From positions 1-64,000 of the forward strand of contig JBGGOQ010000011.1 in NCBI GenBank assembly GCA_041320695.1: DNA of 64,000 nt, in the 5' to 3' direction. Under the pieces are notes generated by a model. The model had not been told where the DNA came from and did not search any database. It saw only the letters and a program-made list of their open reading frames with translations. Position numbers and translations under genes: made by a program. Shown one piece after another: positions 9,578 through 18,879 of the stretch. Every line of letters begins with the position of its first letter. Within the stretch, counting starts at the first letter, position 1. The stretch comes from Caldicellulosiruptoraceae bacterium PP1 (GTDB lineage: Bacteria > Bacillota > Thermoanaerobacteria > Caldicellulosiruptorales > Caldicellulosiruptoraceae).

Positions 9578-11752
9578 TTAAATAAATTTAAACTCAGCTT
9601 CTATTAAATCAACAGAGTTACCTCCAACAAATAGTTTAAATCTGCCTTTTTCAGCTTTATAACTCATATCAATAGTATAAAATTTAAGTTTTTCTTCTGT
9701 TATTACAAATTCTACTTTTTTCTTCTCACCGGGTTTTAAGAAGATTTTTTCAAATCCTTTTAGTTCTTTAACTGGTCTTGCAACACTTCCTGCAATATCT
9801 CTTATATACCACTGAACAATTTCAAAACCTGAATAATTTCCTATATTTTCTATTTCGACTGTCGCTATAATATTCTCACCATAAGTAAAACTTTCTTTAT
9901 TTAGACTCAAGTTACTATACTTATATCTTGTATAGCTAAGACCATAACCAAATGGGTACAAAGGTTCATTAGGTATATCTAAAAAGCATGTAGTATATTT
10001 ATTATCTTCACCAGGTATTTTGGGTCTTCCTGTGTTAAAAGAATTATAATAAACAGGGATTTGACCAACATTATACGGAAACGACATTGTAAGCTTTCCT
10101 GATGGATTAACGTCACCAAAAAGAATATCGGCTATAGCATTTCCTCCTTCAGTTCCTGGAAACCAAGCTTCTAATATTGCAGACATTTTTTCATTAAACC
10201 ATTTTAATACAAGTGGACGTCCATTAAATAAAACAAGAATAACGGGCTTCCCAGCCTCAAGAATTTTTTCTGCTAATCGAATTTGATTATCAGGGATACT
10301 TATATCAGCTCTACTTGCTGCTTCTCCAGTCATATCTTCATCTTCACCTAAAGCAAGAATTATAACATCAGCTTCCTTGCATGCAATAAAAGCATTGTTT
10401 AATAACTGCTCATCATTAGTATCATACTGTTTTTGATTAAGTTTACATCCTTCTTCGACAATTAAATTATCTTTATAAGTTATTTTTGAAAGAATACCTT
10501 CTTTGAGTGTAATGCTATTTTCAGGGTCCCCTCTATCTGACCATCTTCCTAAAATATTTTTATTATCGCTATATGGACCTATCAATGCAATCTTGGCATC
10601 TTTTTTTAGAGGAAGTACCTCATCATTTTTAAGCAGTACCATTGAGTTTGCTGCTGCTTCACGTGCAGTCGCTCTGTGTTCAGGACATAAATGGTATTTT
10701 TTCTCAAGTTCCTCATCTGCTGTGCGATAAGGATTTTCAAACAAGCCTAACTTGTTTTTTAATGTTAATATCCTTTCTACTGCCTCATCAATAAGACTCT
10801 CATCAATTATTTTATTCTCTACCAAATTTTTAAGATAATTAGCGTAATTTGTTGACATCATTTCAATATCTATTCCTGCTTCTATCGCCTTTTTTGCTGC
10901 ATCTTGTTTGCTTTCAGCAACCCCATTTATTAATATTTCTTCAACAGCATTCCAATCTGATATTGTAACTCCTTTAAATCCCCATTCATTTCTTAAAATA
11001 TCTCTAAATAATTTTTTATTTGCAGACGTTGGTATTCCATCAATCAAGTTAAATGCAGACATTACCATTTCACAGCCTTGATCAATAGCTGCTTTATAGG
11101 AAGGTAAATAGAATTCATATAAAAATCTTTCTGAAATATCAACAGTGTTATAGTCCCTTCCTGCTTCACATGCACCATAACCAGCAAAATGTTTTACACA
11201 ACAAGCTATCTTAAATATATCACTAAAAGAATTATCTCCTTGATATCCTTTAACAAATGCTTTAGCAAATTGGCTATTCAAATATGGATCTTCACCTGTT
11301 GACTCCATAACCCTTCCCCATCTTGGATCACGAACTAAATCTACCATTGGAGAAAATGTTACATGTATACCCGAAACTGCAGCTTCTTTAGCAGAAATTG
11401 AAGCACATTTCTCCACTAACTCAATATCCCAACTGCATGCTAATCCTAAAGGAATGGGAAAAATTGTTTTAAAGCCATGAATAACATCATCCATAAAAAG
11501 TAAAGGAATTTTGTTTCTATTGTTTTTCAAATACTCCTTTTGTATATTTTTAATTGTTTTTGCGTCATAAGCAGCTAATATACTTCCTGTATTATTAATT
11601 ACATTTTTATCAATTTCCATTTCTTGAAGTGGACCTGTTAATTTTGTTTCAATATCATTTTGAAAAAATTCTGGTGTTAGTTGTTGTAATTGGTATATCT
11701 TTTCTTCTAAGGTCATATTCTTTATTATATTCTTAATTTCATTTAATTCCAT
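9578..11752 (-). CDS. bglX: Glycoside hydrolase family 3 beta-glucosidase/beta-xylosidase
   Basis: This 724-residue enzyme is expected to release terminal beta-D-glucose or xylose by a retaining mechanism. Visible are the N-terminal TIM barrel with RDPRWGRVMESTGEDP, the KHFAGYGACEAGRDY substrate-binding region and the nucleophile Asp in TISDW (about residue 265), then the alpha/beta sandwich (ILALGEDEDMTGEAASRAD) and a C-terminal fibronectin III-like domain. No signal peptide is present, so it probably acts on imported oligosaccharides. It follows the DUF4091 gene by 26 bases with a GGAGGGG ribosome binding site, which suggests both act on the same glycan. Exact sugar specificity cannot be told. 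Confidence 0.92.
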   Translation of the reverse strand: MELNEIKNIIKNMTLEEKIYQLQQLTPEFFQNDIETKLTGPLQEMEIDKNVINNTGSILAAYDAKTIKNIQKEYLKNNRNKIPLLFMDDVIHGFKTIFPIPLGLACSWDIELVEKCASISAKEAAVSGIHVTFSPMVDLVRDPRWGRVMESTGEDPYLNSQFAKAFVKGYQGDNSFSDIFKIACCVKHFAGYGACEAGRDYNTVDISERFLYEFYLPSYKAAIDQGCEMVMSAFNLIDGIPTSANKKLFRDILRNEWGFKGVTISDWNAVEEILINGVAESKQDAAKKAIEAGIDIEMMSTNYANYLKNLVENKIIDESLIDEAVERILTLKNKLGLFENPYRTADEELEKKYHLCPEHRATAREAAANSMVLLKNDEVLPLKKDAKIALIGPYSDNKNILGRWSDRGDPENSITLKEGILSKITYKDNLIVEEGCKLNQKQYDTNDEQLLNNAFIACKEADVIILALGEDEDMTGEAASRADISIPDNQIRLAEKILEAGKPVILVLFNGRPLVLKWFNEKMSAILEAWFPGTEGGNAIADILFGDVNPSGKLTMSFPYNVGQIPVYYNSFNTGRPKIPGEDNKYTTCFLDIPNEPLYPFGYGLSYTRYKYSNLSLNKESFTYGENIIATVEIENIGNYSGFEIVQWYIRDIAGSVARPVKELKGFEKIFLKPGEKKKVEFVITEEKLKFYTIDMSYKAEKGRFKLFVGGNSVDLIEAEFKFI

Positions 11753-11778
11753 GATTGTCCCCTCCGAAATTCCGTAAT

Positions 11779-14700
11779 CTATTTAATAGCATTTTTTAGT
11801 GCATTATATATAAGGTTTCTTGTTTCAATAAACCAGTTATTATCTTTTGGGTACTCTGTAAATGTTATCTCACCATTCTTTTCTAATATATCCATTACAA
11901 AATTTCTTTCCTTAATTTTTTCTAATAGTTCACAAGCTCTAATATCTTGCATTACTTCTAACATTATCTTAAGTCTTATAGAACCTATCGGTTTGTTAGC
12001 ACCTGGATATACTAAAAAGGCATCACCTGAAGGAAATGCTAATCCTGCGTCAGTCACTTTAAATGGGTCTATTTCATACAGTGATTTTTGTGAATACCAA
12101 TGGTTAAATCCCCAGTGTAAAAAGCCTTTTATTCCATATTTATAAAGCTGGAAACCTAAAATTCTAGTTCTTAATGAAGGCATATTAAAAAATCTGTTTG
12201 AAAGCTTCTTATATTCACAACAGCAATAATATGCCCATATGTTTTCAACGTTATTTTCAATAAATTTATTAATATGTTCTGTTGAAACAACAGGTATATC
12301 AACAAGACCTTTTTTATAAAACTCATAATCTGATAAGGCTTCAATAATTGGAAAACGAGAGTTAATTAATTTCCTTGCATTTTCATACTCATTAATATTA
12401 TATAGCCCCGGTTCATCTGATATATGAAAATAGACACTATTCTCAAGATTGTGAGCATAAATAAATTTACTTAATTCATCAAGAAATTGCCCTAAAAATT
12501 GACTATACTCATTTGAATTTGCATCAGTTTCCCAACCAAATATTTTCTCTTCTTTTCCATTTACCTCAGCAATTATTTTAGGAGCATGCTTAGCTCCCCA
12601 CTGAGTAAATAAATGTGAAAATTCAAAATATTTTATACCTTTTTCTCTACAAAGATTTATCCATTTTTCTAATAATGAAAAGTTAAATATATATTGATTA
12701 CCTATTTTTTTAATTTTAACTAATTGTACAGTAGGTCTTTCGTGGCCAATTTCTGTTTCAAGCGGTGGAGTAAATAAAGGGGTAAGTATCATATTCATTC
12801 CATGTTCAACATAGCATTCTATATATTTCTCAATGATTTCAAAGTGCTCCTCTGAAAATATATCTACATTGTACCATGTTGCCAAGCAGTCTAAATAGAA
12901 CCATTCAGTATGTATTATCTTTTGCTCTGGTAATATTTTATCTATGATTTCTAACTCAAAACTGCACGAATTTAAAAAGTTATTTTGTTCATCATAAAAA
13001 ATAAGTTTAACTTTATGAATACCTGGGTTTAACTCCTTAGGTATATTTATGCTTACCCATATTGCTCTCCATTGGTTTGGAGGTACAGAAATATATCTTT
13101 CAATTGGATAAAGAGGGTCAGGATAAAGACCTGGAGTAGATCTTAATATAAAATCATCATGGTCAGAATAACAAGGTAATTCTGATGGAACAAGTCCAAC
13201 ATTGTAAATACTGATATATTCTCTAAGATCTGACTCCACTAATATTGTTATATTTTTCATTAAGCTATTTGACTTATATGCAACTTGAAAATTAAAAACT
13301 TCACCTTTTAGTGCTGAAGCTTTAATAAATTCTTCATCAGGTTCTTTATCAGGAAATACTTTAACAAGCGAACTTACTAATTTCGTGTTAAATTTTTCTG
13401 ATGCAGCAGAAAGAAGCATATTTCTTATATTCTCAAATTGTTCAATATTCTCATTTACATTGTCAAAAGATTTTATACAATAATCTACAATATCTTTTGC
13501 TAATGAGCTATTTTTTCTTTCTAATATTTTTAATATTTCGAAGTCTTCAATACCTGATCTCATAGCCTCTAAACGCATACTTCCCCAAGGCTTGCCATTT
13601 CCTGGGTAGGTAATATGTGTATCACCAGGTGGAAAAAATATATCTTTTTGATTAAATGGATCTTGGTTATTATCACAAAAATTCAATCCCCAATGAAGAT
13701 ATCCACTTAACTTATATTTAAAATTTCCCCAGTGTAAATATCTTGTTCTAATCAAAGGCATATCTAGTAATCTATTTAAATAATAGCCTCCTGGTAAGCA
13801 GCAAGTATAGAACCATAATTCATCACCATTCTGTCTTTTTCTTTCAAATTCAACTATATTTTCTTGATAATAAACATTTTTAGGTATCCATATATCTACT
13901 GCCCCATCTAAGTCATAATACTCTACCGCTTCAATTATTTTTATACCTGGTAGAAATTTACGTACAATACCTGATAGAACTCTATATTCTGTTGAACATG
14001 CCTCAGTTGGCTCATCTGCCACATGTTGAACTGTTATATTGTACCACCCGTTTTCTTTTAGAAAATTCTTCCAAGCAATTAAAAATTGTGAAATAAAATC
14101 ATATCCTTCGTCTGTGAGAGCATTTACAATATTCCCACAACAATTTACTACAAAGTATGAATCTTTAAAATTTTTTCGAAAAGCTATAGGGCCACCTTCA
14201 ATATATTTGAACCCTAGACCAAGATATAATTCAATAAATCTTTTAGTTCTACTAAAATCAAAAATATATCTTCCATTTGCATCTTTTTTTACAATTGTTA
14301 AATCAATAGAAACCCAAAAATGTGTTTGTCTTACTCGTCTCATTAGTAATCCATAAAGTTTTATCATTTTCCAATGCTCTTCTGACCATATCTCCAAATT
14401 ATGTTGTGTTGCCATGTTTTCTATATTAAACCAATTAGAAATATATAAATTTTCATTTTCTGGTATTATTACATCAAATACTTTTATACTAACTGGTATT
14501 TTTTCAATTTCATCTCCTAACTTAATGCAAACATCAAATTCATAAATTCCTTCACAAAGTTCTTTGTTAATTTTAAATGCAATATAAAATGCTTCTGTTT
14601 CTTTATTTGTATATTCATTTTCTTCAAAAGGTTTTAAAGCATCGAATACTCTAAATGGTGCTTTTCTGGTTGTATAACCTTCACATAATTCACCTTCTTG

Positions 14701-14952
14701 TAAGCAAAAACCTATTGGACCAGTATTTTTCTCAACTAAGACATCTATGAGACGATAAATTTCATAGTTAATATGTTTAGGGCTTGTAATTTTTATTTGA
14801 ACCTCTTTATTTATCTCAACATTATTTAATAATATTTGGCATGAAGTATAACCTCCTCTTGCTGAAGTTAGCCTTATTGATTTATTTCCTGTTATATCAA
14901 CCTTACTATCAGGAAATAACCATTCATTTGAACTTTTAATTTCAAAAATCAC
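11779..14952 (-). CDS. Tandem-duplicated DUF4091 glycoside-hydrolase-like protein
   Basis: This large cytosolic protein (about 1057 residues) contains two copies of the same unit, each a beta-sandwich followed by a TIM-barrel-like DUF4091 domain. Copy 1 spans about residues 1-515 and copy 2 about 520-1057. Paired landmarks are WSEEHW/FSEEHF, HVADEP/HISDEP, GYLHWG/GFLHWG and GSMRLEAM/GSIRLKIM, so both putative acidic DEP sites are kept. DUF4091 proteins often sit in carbohydrate loci but have, to my knowledge, little biochemistry. The frame is open to ATG 14961, but that ATG touches AAGGAG; GTG 14952 has 9-base spacing and is preferred. A strong promoter lies upstream and GH3 follows, so a glycosidase role is inferred. 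Confidence 0.75.
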   Translation of the reverse strand: MIFEIKSSNEWLFPDSKVDITGNKSIRLTSARGGYTSCQILLNNVEINKEVQIKITSPKHINYEIYRLIDVLVEKNTGPIGFCLQEGELCEGYTTRKAPFRVFDALKPFEENEYTNKETEAFYIAFKINKELCEGIYEFDVCIKLGDEIEKIPVSIKVFDVIIPENENLYISNWFNIENMATQHNLEIWSEEHWKMIKLYGLLMRRVRQTHFWVSIDLTIVKKDANGRYIFDFSRTKRFIELYLGLGFKYIEGGPIAFRKNFKDSYFVVNCCGNIVNALTDEGYDFISQFLIAWKNFLKENGWYNITVQHVADEPTEACSTEYRVLSGIVRKFLPGIKIIEAVEYYDLDGAVDIWIPKNVYYQENIVEFERKRQNGDELWFYTCCLPGGYYLNRLLDMPLIRTRYLHWGNFKYKLSGYLHWGLNFCDNNQDPFNQKDIFFPPGDTHITYPGNGKPWGSMRLEAMRSGIEDFEILKILERKNSSLAKDIVDYCIKSFDNVNENIEQFENIRNMLLSAASEKFNTKLVSSLVKVFPDKEPDEEFIKASALKGEVFNFQVAYKSNSLMKNITILVESDLREYISIYNVGLVPSELPCYSDHDDFILRSTPGLYPDPLYPIERYISVPPNQWRAIWVSINIPKELNPGIHKVKLIFYDEQNNFLNSCSFELEIIDKILPEQKIIHTEWFYLDCLATWYNVDIFSEEHFEIIEKYIECYVEHGMNMILTPLFTPPLETEIGHERPTVQLVKIKKIGNQYIFNFSLLEKWINLCREKGIKYFEFSHLFTQWGAKHAPKIIAEVNGKEEKIFGWETDANSNEYSQFLGQFLDELSKFIYAHNLENSVYFHISDEPGLYNINEYENARKLINSRFPIIEALSDYEFYKKGLVDIPVVSTEHINKFIENNVENIWAYYCCCEYKKLSNRFFNMPSLRTRILGFQLYKYGIKGFLHWGFNHWYSQKSLYEIDPFKVTDAGLAFPSGDAFLVYPGANKPIGSIRLKIMLEVMQDIRACELLEKIKERNFVMDILEKNGEITFTEYPKDNNWFIETRNLIYNALKNAIK

Positions 14953-14983
14953 AAAGAACATCTCCTTAAATAAAAATATTATA

Positions 14984-15033
14984 TTAATTAACTTAATTAA
15001 TTAAATTTTATGATATGATATTATTATTGTCAA
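14984..15033 (-). promoter_or_regulatory. Strong promoter and AT-palindromic operator candidate of the DUF4091-GH3 operon
   Basis: TTGACA (15028-15033) and TAAAAT (15005-15010) are separated by exactly 17 bases on the minus strand. Directly downstream, at 14984-15004, TTAATTAA blocks repeat with dyad symmetry across the transcription start region, a plausible repressor site. The binding protein is unknown. Confidence 0.7.
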
Positions 15034-15073
15034 CAATTAGATAATAAAAAAGATATGGTGTTGCTCCTAACAA

Positions 15074-15112
15074 AAATAAAAAGCCCTTGAAATTAAGGAC
15101 TTTTGTTAATTT
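15074..15112. terminator. Bidirectional hairpin between the DUF4091 operon and the IS30 relic
   Basis: AGCCCTT (15082-15088) pairs with AAGGACT (15095-15101), with one G-T pair. A-rich and T-rich runs lie on both sides, so it may stop transcription coming out of the transposon relic. Confidence 0.6.
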
Positions 15113-15131
15113 TTATTTTCTAAATTGCAAT

Positions 15132-15845
<714 letters not shown>

Positions 15846-15888
15846 TTATAACTAACAATATTTTTTCCCCACCTATAAGTCAAAAAAA

Positions 15889-16113
15889 TTAATTACCATT
15901 ATTCAATTGTTTTTTAGAATCATCAACAATAGACTTTATTACACCTTCTCTTTGTTTCATCCTGTAACTTTCACCTTTGATAACTACAAAATGACAGTGA
16001 TGAACAAACCTATCTAAAATAGCTGTGGCCAAAACTGGATCATAAAATATCCTCGGCCACTCCTCAAATACTTTGTTTGTTGTTATTATTATTGATCCCC
16101 TTTCATACCTTTT
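15889..16113 (-). pseudogene. istB C-terminal remnant (IS21-family ATPase)
   Basis: Translation on the minus strand gives RYERGSIIITTNKVFEEW, then DPVLATAILDRFVHHC and KGESYRMKQ, the C-terminal third of IstB, the AAA+ helper of IS21 transposition. The Walker motifs and everything upstream are gone, and an in-frame TAG follows at 16114-16116. It abuts an istA fragment, so a deletion joined the two genes. Confidence 0.85.
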
Positions 16114-16200
16114 CTATTGAATTGAAAACTTCTTTGGGAACTTTCTTAGTTGTACCATGTATTCTTACATTTGCAACATTTTCAAGCCAGTTTCTTGAAC
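16103..16200 (-). pseudogene. istA remnant (IS21-family transposase fragment)
   Basis: The minus strand reads RNWLENVANVRIHGTTKK followed by VPKEVFNSIEK, a segment matching the region after the DDE core of IstA. It runs into a TGA at the junction with the istB fragment, and its 5' side is cut by the inverted-repeat element starting near 16199. About 30 codons remain. Confidence 0.75.
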
Positions 16201-16323
16201 CAACAGGGACGGTTCTGGCTTTCCATATTTTCCTATATGAGCCAGTTGATATGGCTTAAAAAGAAGTTTATGAATGGTTTGTTTTTCGTACAAGTGAGCC
16301 AGTCAGAACCGTCCCCTTTGGTT
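16198..16323. repeat. REP-like 124-bp element with inverted GGGACGGTTCTG arms
   Basis: The left arm at 16199-16220 and the complement of 16297-16322 share ACCAA, then GGGACGGTTCTG, then TGGCT, differing by a few bases and a 4-base insertion. A further GAGCCA copy lies inside. Short GGGACGGTTCT palindromes of this kind recur in Clostridia genomes near REP-associated (RAYT) transposases, as far as I recall. It interrupts the istA fragment, so it arrived after the IS21 element. Confidence 0.65.
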
Positions 16324-16407
16324 AAAAGGTATGAGTTTTTAGTCATTAAATAAATCAAAGAATCATATATTTTTTGTGTGATAAATTGTAAACAAGGAGG
16401 AGTTAAT

Positions 16408-16917
16408 ATGGCAACGATAGTGATGAAAGCGGATCTAGAATGGTTTAATAATGTAAAAAATCATTACAATCAACAAAGGATAATTTATGTAAACTATTGG
16501 AATGTAAACAACCCAGCACCAGCTAAACTTCAAGAGGGAGACAAAGTATATTTTTATGTTGATGATGCTCAAAACGGTTTAATTAATATAGTAGCAGAAG
16601 GTACATACATAGAAAATATTTATAACAGAAATATAATAGATATTAAGAGAAAAATGAGTGTTAAAGATGTATTTAGATTATATGGCTTAGCTAATGGTAT
16701 GGACATAGATGATTATGAAATGGATAGATTTGTTACATTTTTAATTTCATGCACACAAGTTAGGTTAAAAAAAGAGGATGAAATATATTGTACACTAGTA
16801 ACAAAATTAAACTTCAATGATAAAAAGATATATAATTATATTCAAGATGGACATAATTCAATGAGTGCTCAAGGTTACCTTTATGTCAATAATATAAATA
16901 ATATTAAAGATGTATAA
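16408..16917 (+). CDS. Orphan protein, possibly EVE/PUA-like
   Basis: I do not firmly recognise this 169-residue soluble protein. Its N-terminal 70 residues (IIYVNYWNVNNPAP, LQEGDKVYFYV, IVAEGTYIE) have the rhythm of EVE/PUA-superfamily domains, which bind modified bases or RNA, but this is only pattern resemblance. The C-terminal half is mixed alpha/beta, with RFVTFLISCTQV and Tyr-rich segments. AAGGAGG lies 7 bases before ATG 16408; the frame is open to 16378. It sits alone between transposon debris and tmRNA, with its own terminator, which suggests a horizontally acquired accessory gene. Confidence 0.55.
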   Translation: MATIVMKADLEWFNNVKNHYNQQRIIYVNYWNVNNPAPAKLQEGDKVYFYVDDAQNGLINIVAEGTYIENIYNRNIIDIKRKMSVKDVFRLYGLANGMDIDDYEMDRFVTFLISCTQVRLKKEDEIYCTLVTKLNFNDKKIYNYIQDGHNSMSAQGYLYVNNINNIKDV

Positions 16918-16938
16918 TAATATAAATAAATCAAAGCA

Positions 16939-16974
16939 CGCAGTTTACAAGATATTTGTAAACTGCGTTTCTTT
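16939..16974 (+). terminator. Intrinsic terminator of the orphan gene
   Basis: A perfect 12-bp stem (CGCAGTTTACAA with its complement, loop of 5) is followed by TTTCTTT. Confidence 0.8.
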
Positions 16975-16989
16975 ATAAGGTATAATTTA

Positions 16990-17190
16990 ATTGAATACAC
17001 AAAAATATTCACACACCCAACTTTTTTAATATGGTAGACTAAACTTCCAATCTGAAAACATTTTTATTTAGCCCCAGGTTACATTTTCACTAATCGAACG
17101 GCTCTCCTCTTGAGCAAGGCTTGACATTATCTAGATTAAAAGTTCACCTTTAATATTCACAGTATATATAAGTAATATTGCTGCCATTTC
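16990..17190. other. Gene-free stretch between the orphan gene and tmRNA
   Basis: No convincing coding region is seen. A slightly GC-richer patch at 17080-17140 (CGAACGGCTCTCCTCTTGAG) differs from the surrounding AT-rich DNA and may be further transposon debris, but I could not match it to a family. Confidence 0.3.
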
Positions 17191-17191
17191 A

Positions 17192-17224
17192 AAAAATTAA
17201 AAAAGCCCTGATTTCTCAAGGCTT
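17192..17224 (-). terminator. Intrinsic terminator after tmRNA
   Basis: On the minus strand AAGCCTTGA and TCAGGGCTT form a 9-bp stem with a GAAA-type loop, followed by TTTTTAATTTTT. It lies about 30 bases past the tmRNA 3' end. Confidence 0.8.
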
Positions 17225-17255
17225 CTATCCATCGTATCAATGAATTGTTCAATTT

Positions 17256-17617
17256 TGGTGGAGGCGAGGGGATTTGAACCCCTGTCCGAAGGCATCGAAC
17301 CTCAAACCTCTCCGGGTGCAGTCAATGTTTTAGTTTTCATCAATAAATCGCCCATTGGCAGGCTATTTATTGACTATCTCAGGATTTGTTCCACAAAAAA
17401 GGCCTGAGAAACCTAATTTGTGGTTCCCCACATAGGTTGACGCCCATCACATTAGCTGTGGGCACTAATGGTGGACGTTAGCTGCACTTAGGCAGCTAAA
17501 GCTAATTCTTGTCTATCAGCAGTTATTTTTCATCTCGATTGTTTATAGTGGACCCGAGAAAACCACTACCCGCTATTTGAAATCCGCCTACCCCCGTCGA
17601 ATTCCAAACACGCCCCC
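17256..17617 (-). ncRNA. ssrA: Transfer-messenger RNA (tmRNA)
   Basis: tmRNA rescues ribosomes stalled on truncated mRNAs and tags the nascent chain for proteolysis, together with SmpB. The 5' end GGGGGCG pairs with CGCCTCC next to the encoded ACCA 3' end (17256-17259), and the T-arm GGGGTTCAAATCCCC and the following AATTCGACGGG-type 5' domain are standard. The tag frame at 17488-17520 on the minus strand reads ADRQELALAA-stop, ending in the ALAA degron. The molecule is one-piece, about 362 nt. Its first base is the last base of the smpB stop codon, so both are probably cut from one transcript. Confidence 0.97.
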
Positions 17618-18084
17618 TATTTTAAATATTCTTTCATCTTTTTGCGAATCTCCATGTCAGCATCCCTTTTGGCAATAGCCTCTCTTTTGTCATAAAGTTT
17701 CTTACCTTTTGCTATTGCTAATTCCACTTTTATTCTACCTCTTCTTAAGTATATTTTCAATGGTACTAATGTGTAACCTTTTTGTTGAATGTATCCAATA
17801 ATCTTGTTTATTTCATATTTGTGAAGAAGAAGTTTCCTATCTCTCATAGGGTCAACATTAAAAATGTTACCCTTTTCGTAAGGACTAATATGCAAATTAT
17901 ACAAAAACACTTCTCCTTTCTCAACCGAAGCAAAACTATCTTTTAGATTTACATGCCCAAGTCTTACTGATTTTACTTCAGTTCCTTTAAGCTCAATTCC
18001 AGCTTCATAAGTTTCTTCAATAAAATAATCGTGATAAGCTTTTCTATTGGTAGCTATTACTTTTATATCATCAGTACTTCCCAT
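17617..18084 (-). CDS. smpB: SsrA-binding protein SmpB
   Basis: SmpB binds the tRNA-like domain of tmRNA and places its C-terminal tail in the empty mRNA channel of a stalled ribosome. Motifs [36 protein letters not shown] and [10 protein letters not shown] are characteristic, and the basic tail ([18 protein letters not shown]) is complete. Length is 155 residues. Its TAG stop occupies 17617-17619, so it overlaps the mature tmRNA by one base. A strong promoter sits upstream. Confidence 0.97.
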   Translation of the reverse strand: MGSTDDIKVIATNRKAYHDYFIEETYEAGIELKGTEVKSVRLGHVNLKDSFASVEKGEVFLYNLHISPYEKGNIFNVDPMRDRKLLLHKYEINKIIGYIQQKGYTLVPLKIYLRRGRIKVELAIAKGKKLYDKREAIAKRDADMEIRKKMKEYLK

Positions 18085-18120
18085 AAATTATCATCCTTAA
18101 TGACAAAATTGCATTATATT

Positions 18121-18149
18121 ATTATACTAAATTCTTTTTAATCTTTCAA
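18121..18149 (-). promoter_or_regulatory. Promoter of the smpB-ssrA unit
   Basis: TTGAAA (18144-18149) and TATAAT (18121-18126) are separated by exactly 17 bases on the minus strand, about 35 bases before smpB. No separate promoter is needed for ssrA, although one could lie inside smpB. Confidence 0.75.
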
Positions 18150-18242
18150 TAGTTGCTATATATTCTCATCCTTTTGCTGCTTTTTCATAAAACATTTTTA
18201 ATCATACCATATTACTTTTTAATGAATATATTTTGACATATT

Positions 18243-18279
18243 AAAAAAAGGGCATTTATTTCATTCTGCCCCTTTCATC
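18243..18279 (-). terminator. Intrinsic terminator of the pyridoxamine-oxidase-like gene
   Basis: AAGGGGCA and TGCCCTTT pair across a 12-base loop on the minus strand, followed by a run of T residues. Confidence 0.7.
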
Positions 18280-18681
18280 TTAAAACTCTATTACAATTGG
18301 TGGGTTACCTGAAAAATCAGATATCTCCGCTTTTCCATGTTCAATAAAAAACACTTCAAAAATTGGATTATCGCCAGATTTATATATCCTTTTTATTCCT
18401 TCATTCCTATCTAAAACCTCTTGTTTTATTGATACATCACTAGTAAATTCAGCTTTTCCATATAATCTAATTGTTTTACCATCACTTGTCATACATGAAA
18501 ATGCTACATTAGGGTTTTCTTTCATTTGCTTATAAACCTTTTTTGTATTAGCTGTACAAAAATAGAGTTTCCTATCTTTTGCAAATTGGAATTGCCAAGG
18601 TCTCACGTCTGGTTTGCCATTATCTACTGTTGCAAAATCACCATTTTGCTTTTCTTTTAAATACTCAAGTAGTTTATCCAT
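18280..18681 (-). CDS. Pyridoxamine 5'-phosphate oxidase-family flavoprotein
   Basis: This is a 133-residue protein of the split-barrel FMN-binding superfamily. The segments GDFATVDNGKPDVRPW near the N-terminus, LYFCTANTKKVYKQ and the middle FSCMTSDGKTIRLYGKA are typical of the small clostridial members, which bind FMN or F420 as dimers and probably reduce small molecules; it is unlikely to make pyridoxal phosphate. The frame is open to 18699, but GGAGG with 7-base spacing selects ATG 18681. It stands alone between smpB and a divergent signalling cluster. Confidence 0.85.
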   Translation of the reverse strand: MDKLLEYLKEKQNGDFATVDNGKPDVRPWQFQFAKDRKLYFCTANTKKVYKQMKENPNVAFSCMTSDGKTIRLYGKAEFTSDVSIKQEVLDRNEGIKRIYKSGDNPIFEVFFIEHGKAEISDFSGNPPIVIEF

Positions 18682-18799
18682 TTTAATTCCTCCATTCAAA
18701 ATTGTATTGAAATAATGCCTTCGTGTTTTATAATAAAGTCATAGGTATTTTTTTTGCAAGTACGATAATTTTTCTTACATAGTTCTTTTTTTCTTAATA

Positions 18800-18832
18800 A
18801 AGGCTAATATAAGTTTTATATTAATGGGCCTT
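18800..18832 (+). repeat. Bulged hairpin upstream of the MBL-fold gene
   Basis: AAGGC and TAATATAA pair with TTATATTA and GCCTT, with a 4-base bulge between the two helices and a GTT loop. It lies about 50 bases before the gene. Its role is unknown and chance is possible in such AT-rich DNA. Confidence 0.35.
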
Positions 18833-18879
18833 GAATATAAAAGCCAAATAAATTCTGATTAAAAAAGGTGGAAACAATA

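Noticed and set aside
16077-16353. Two short plus-strand open frames in the transposon debris
   Set aside because: They are antisense to istA/istB remnants and to the inverted-repeat element, and lack family resemblance.
17256-17290. Duplicate of the tmRNA 3' end as an island attachment site
   Set aside because: I looked for a second copy of the T-arm/acceptor sequence in the flanking island and saw none; no integrase gene is present.
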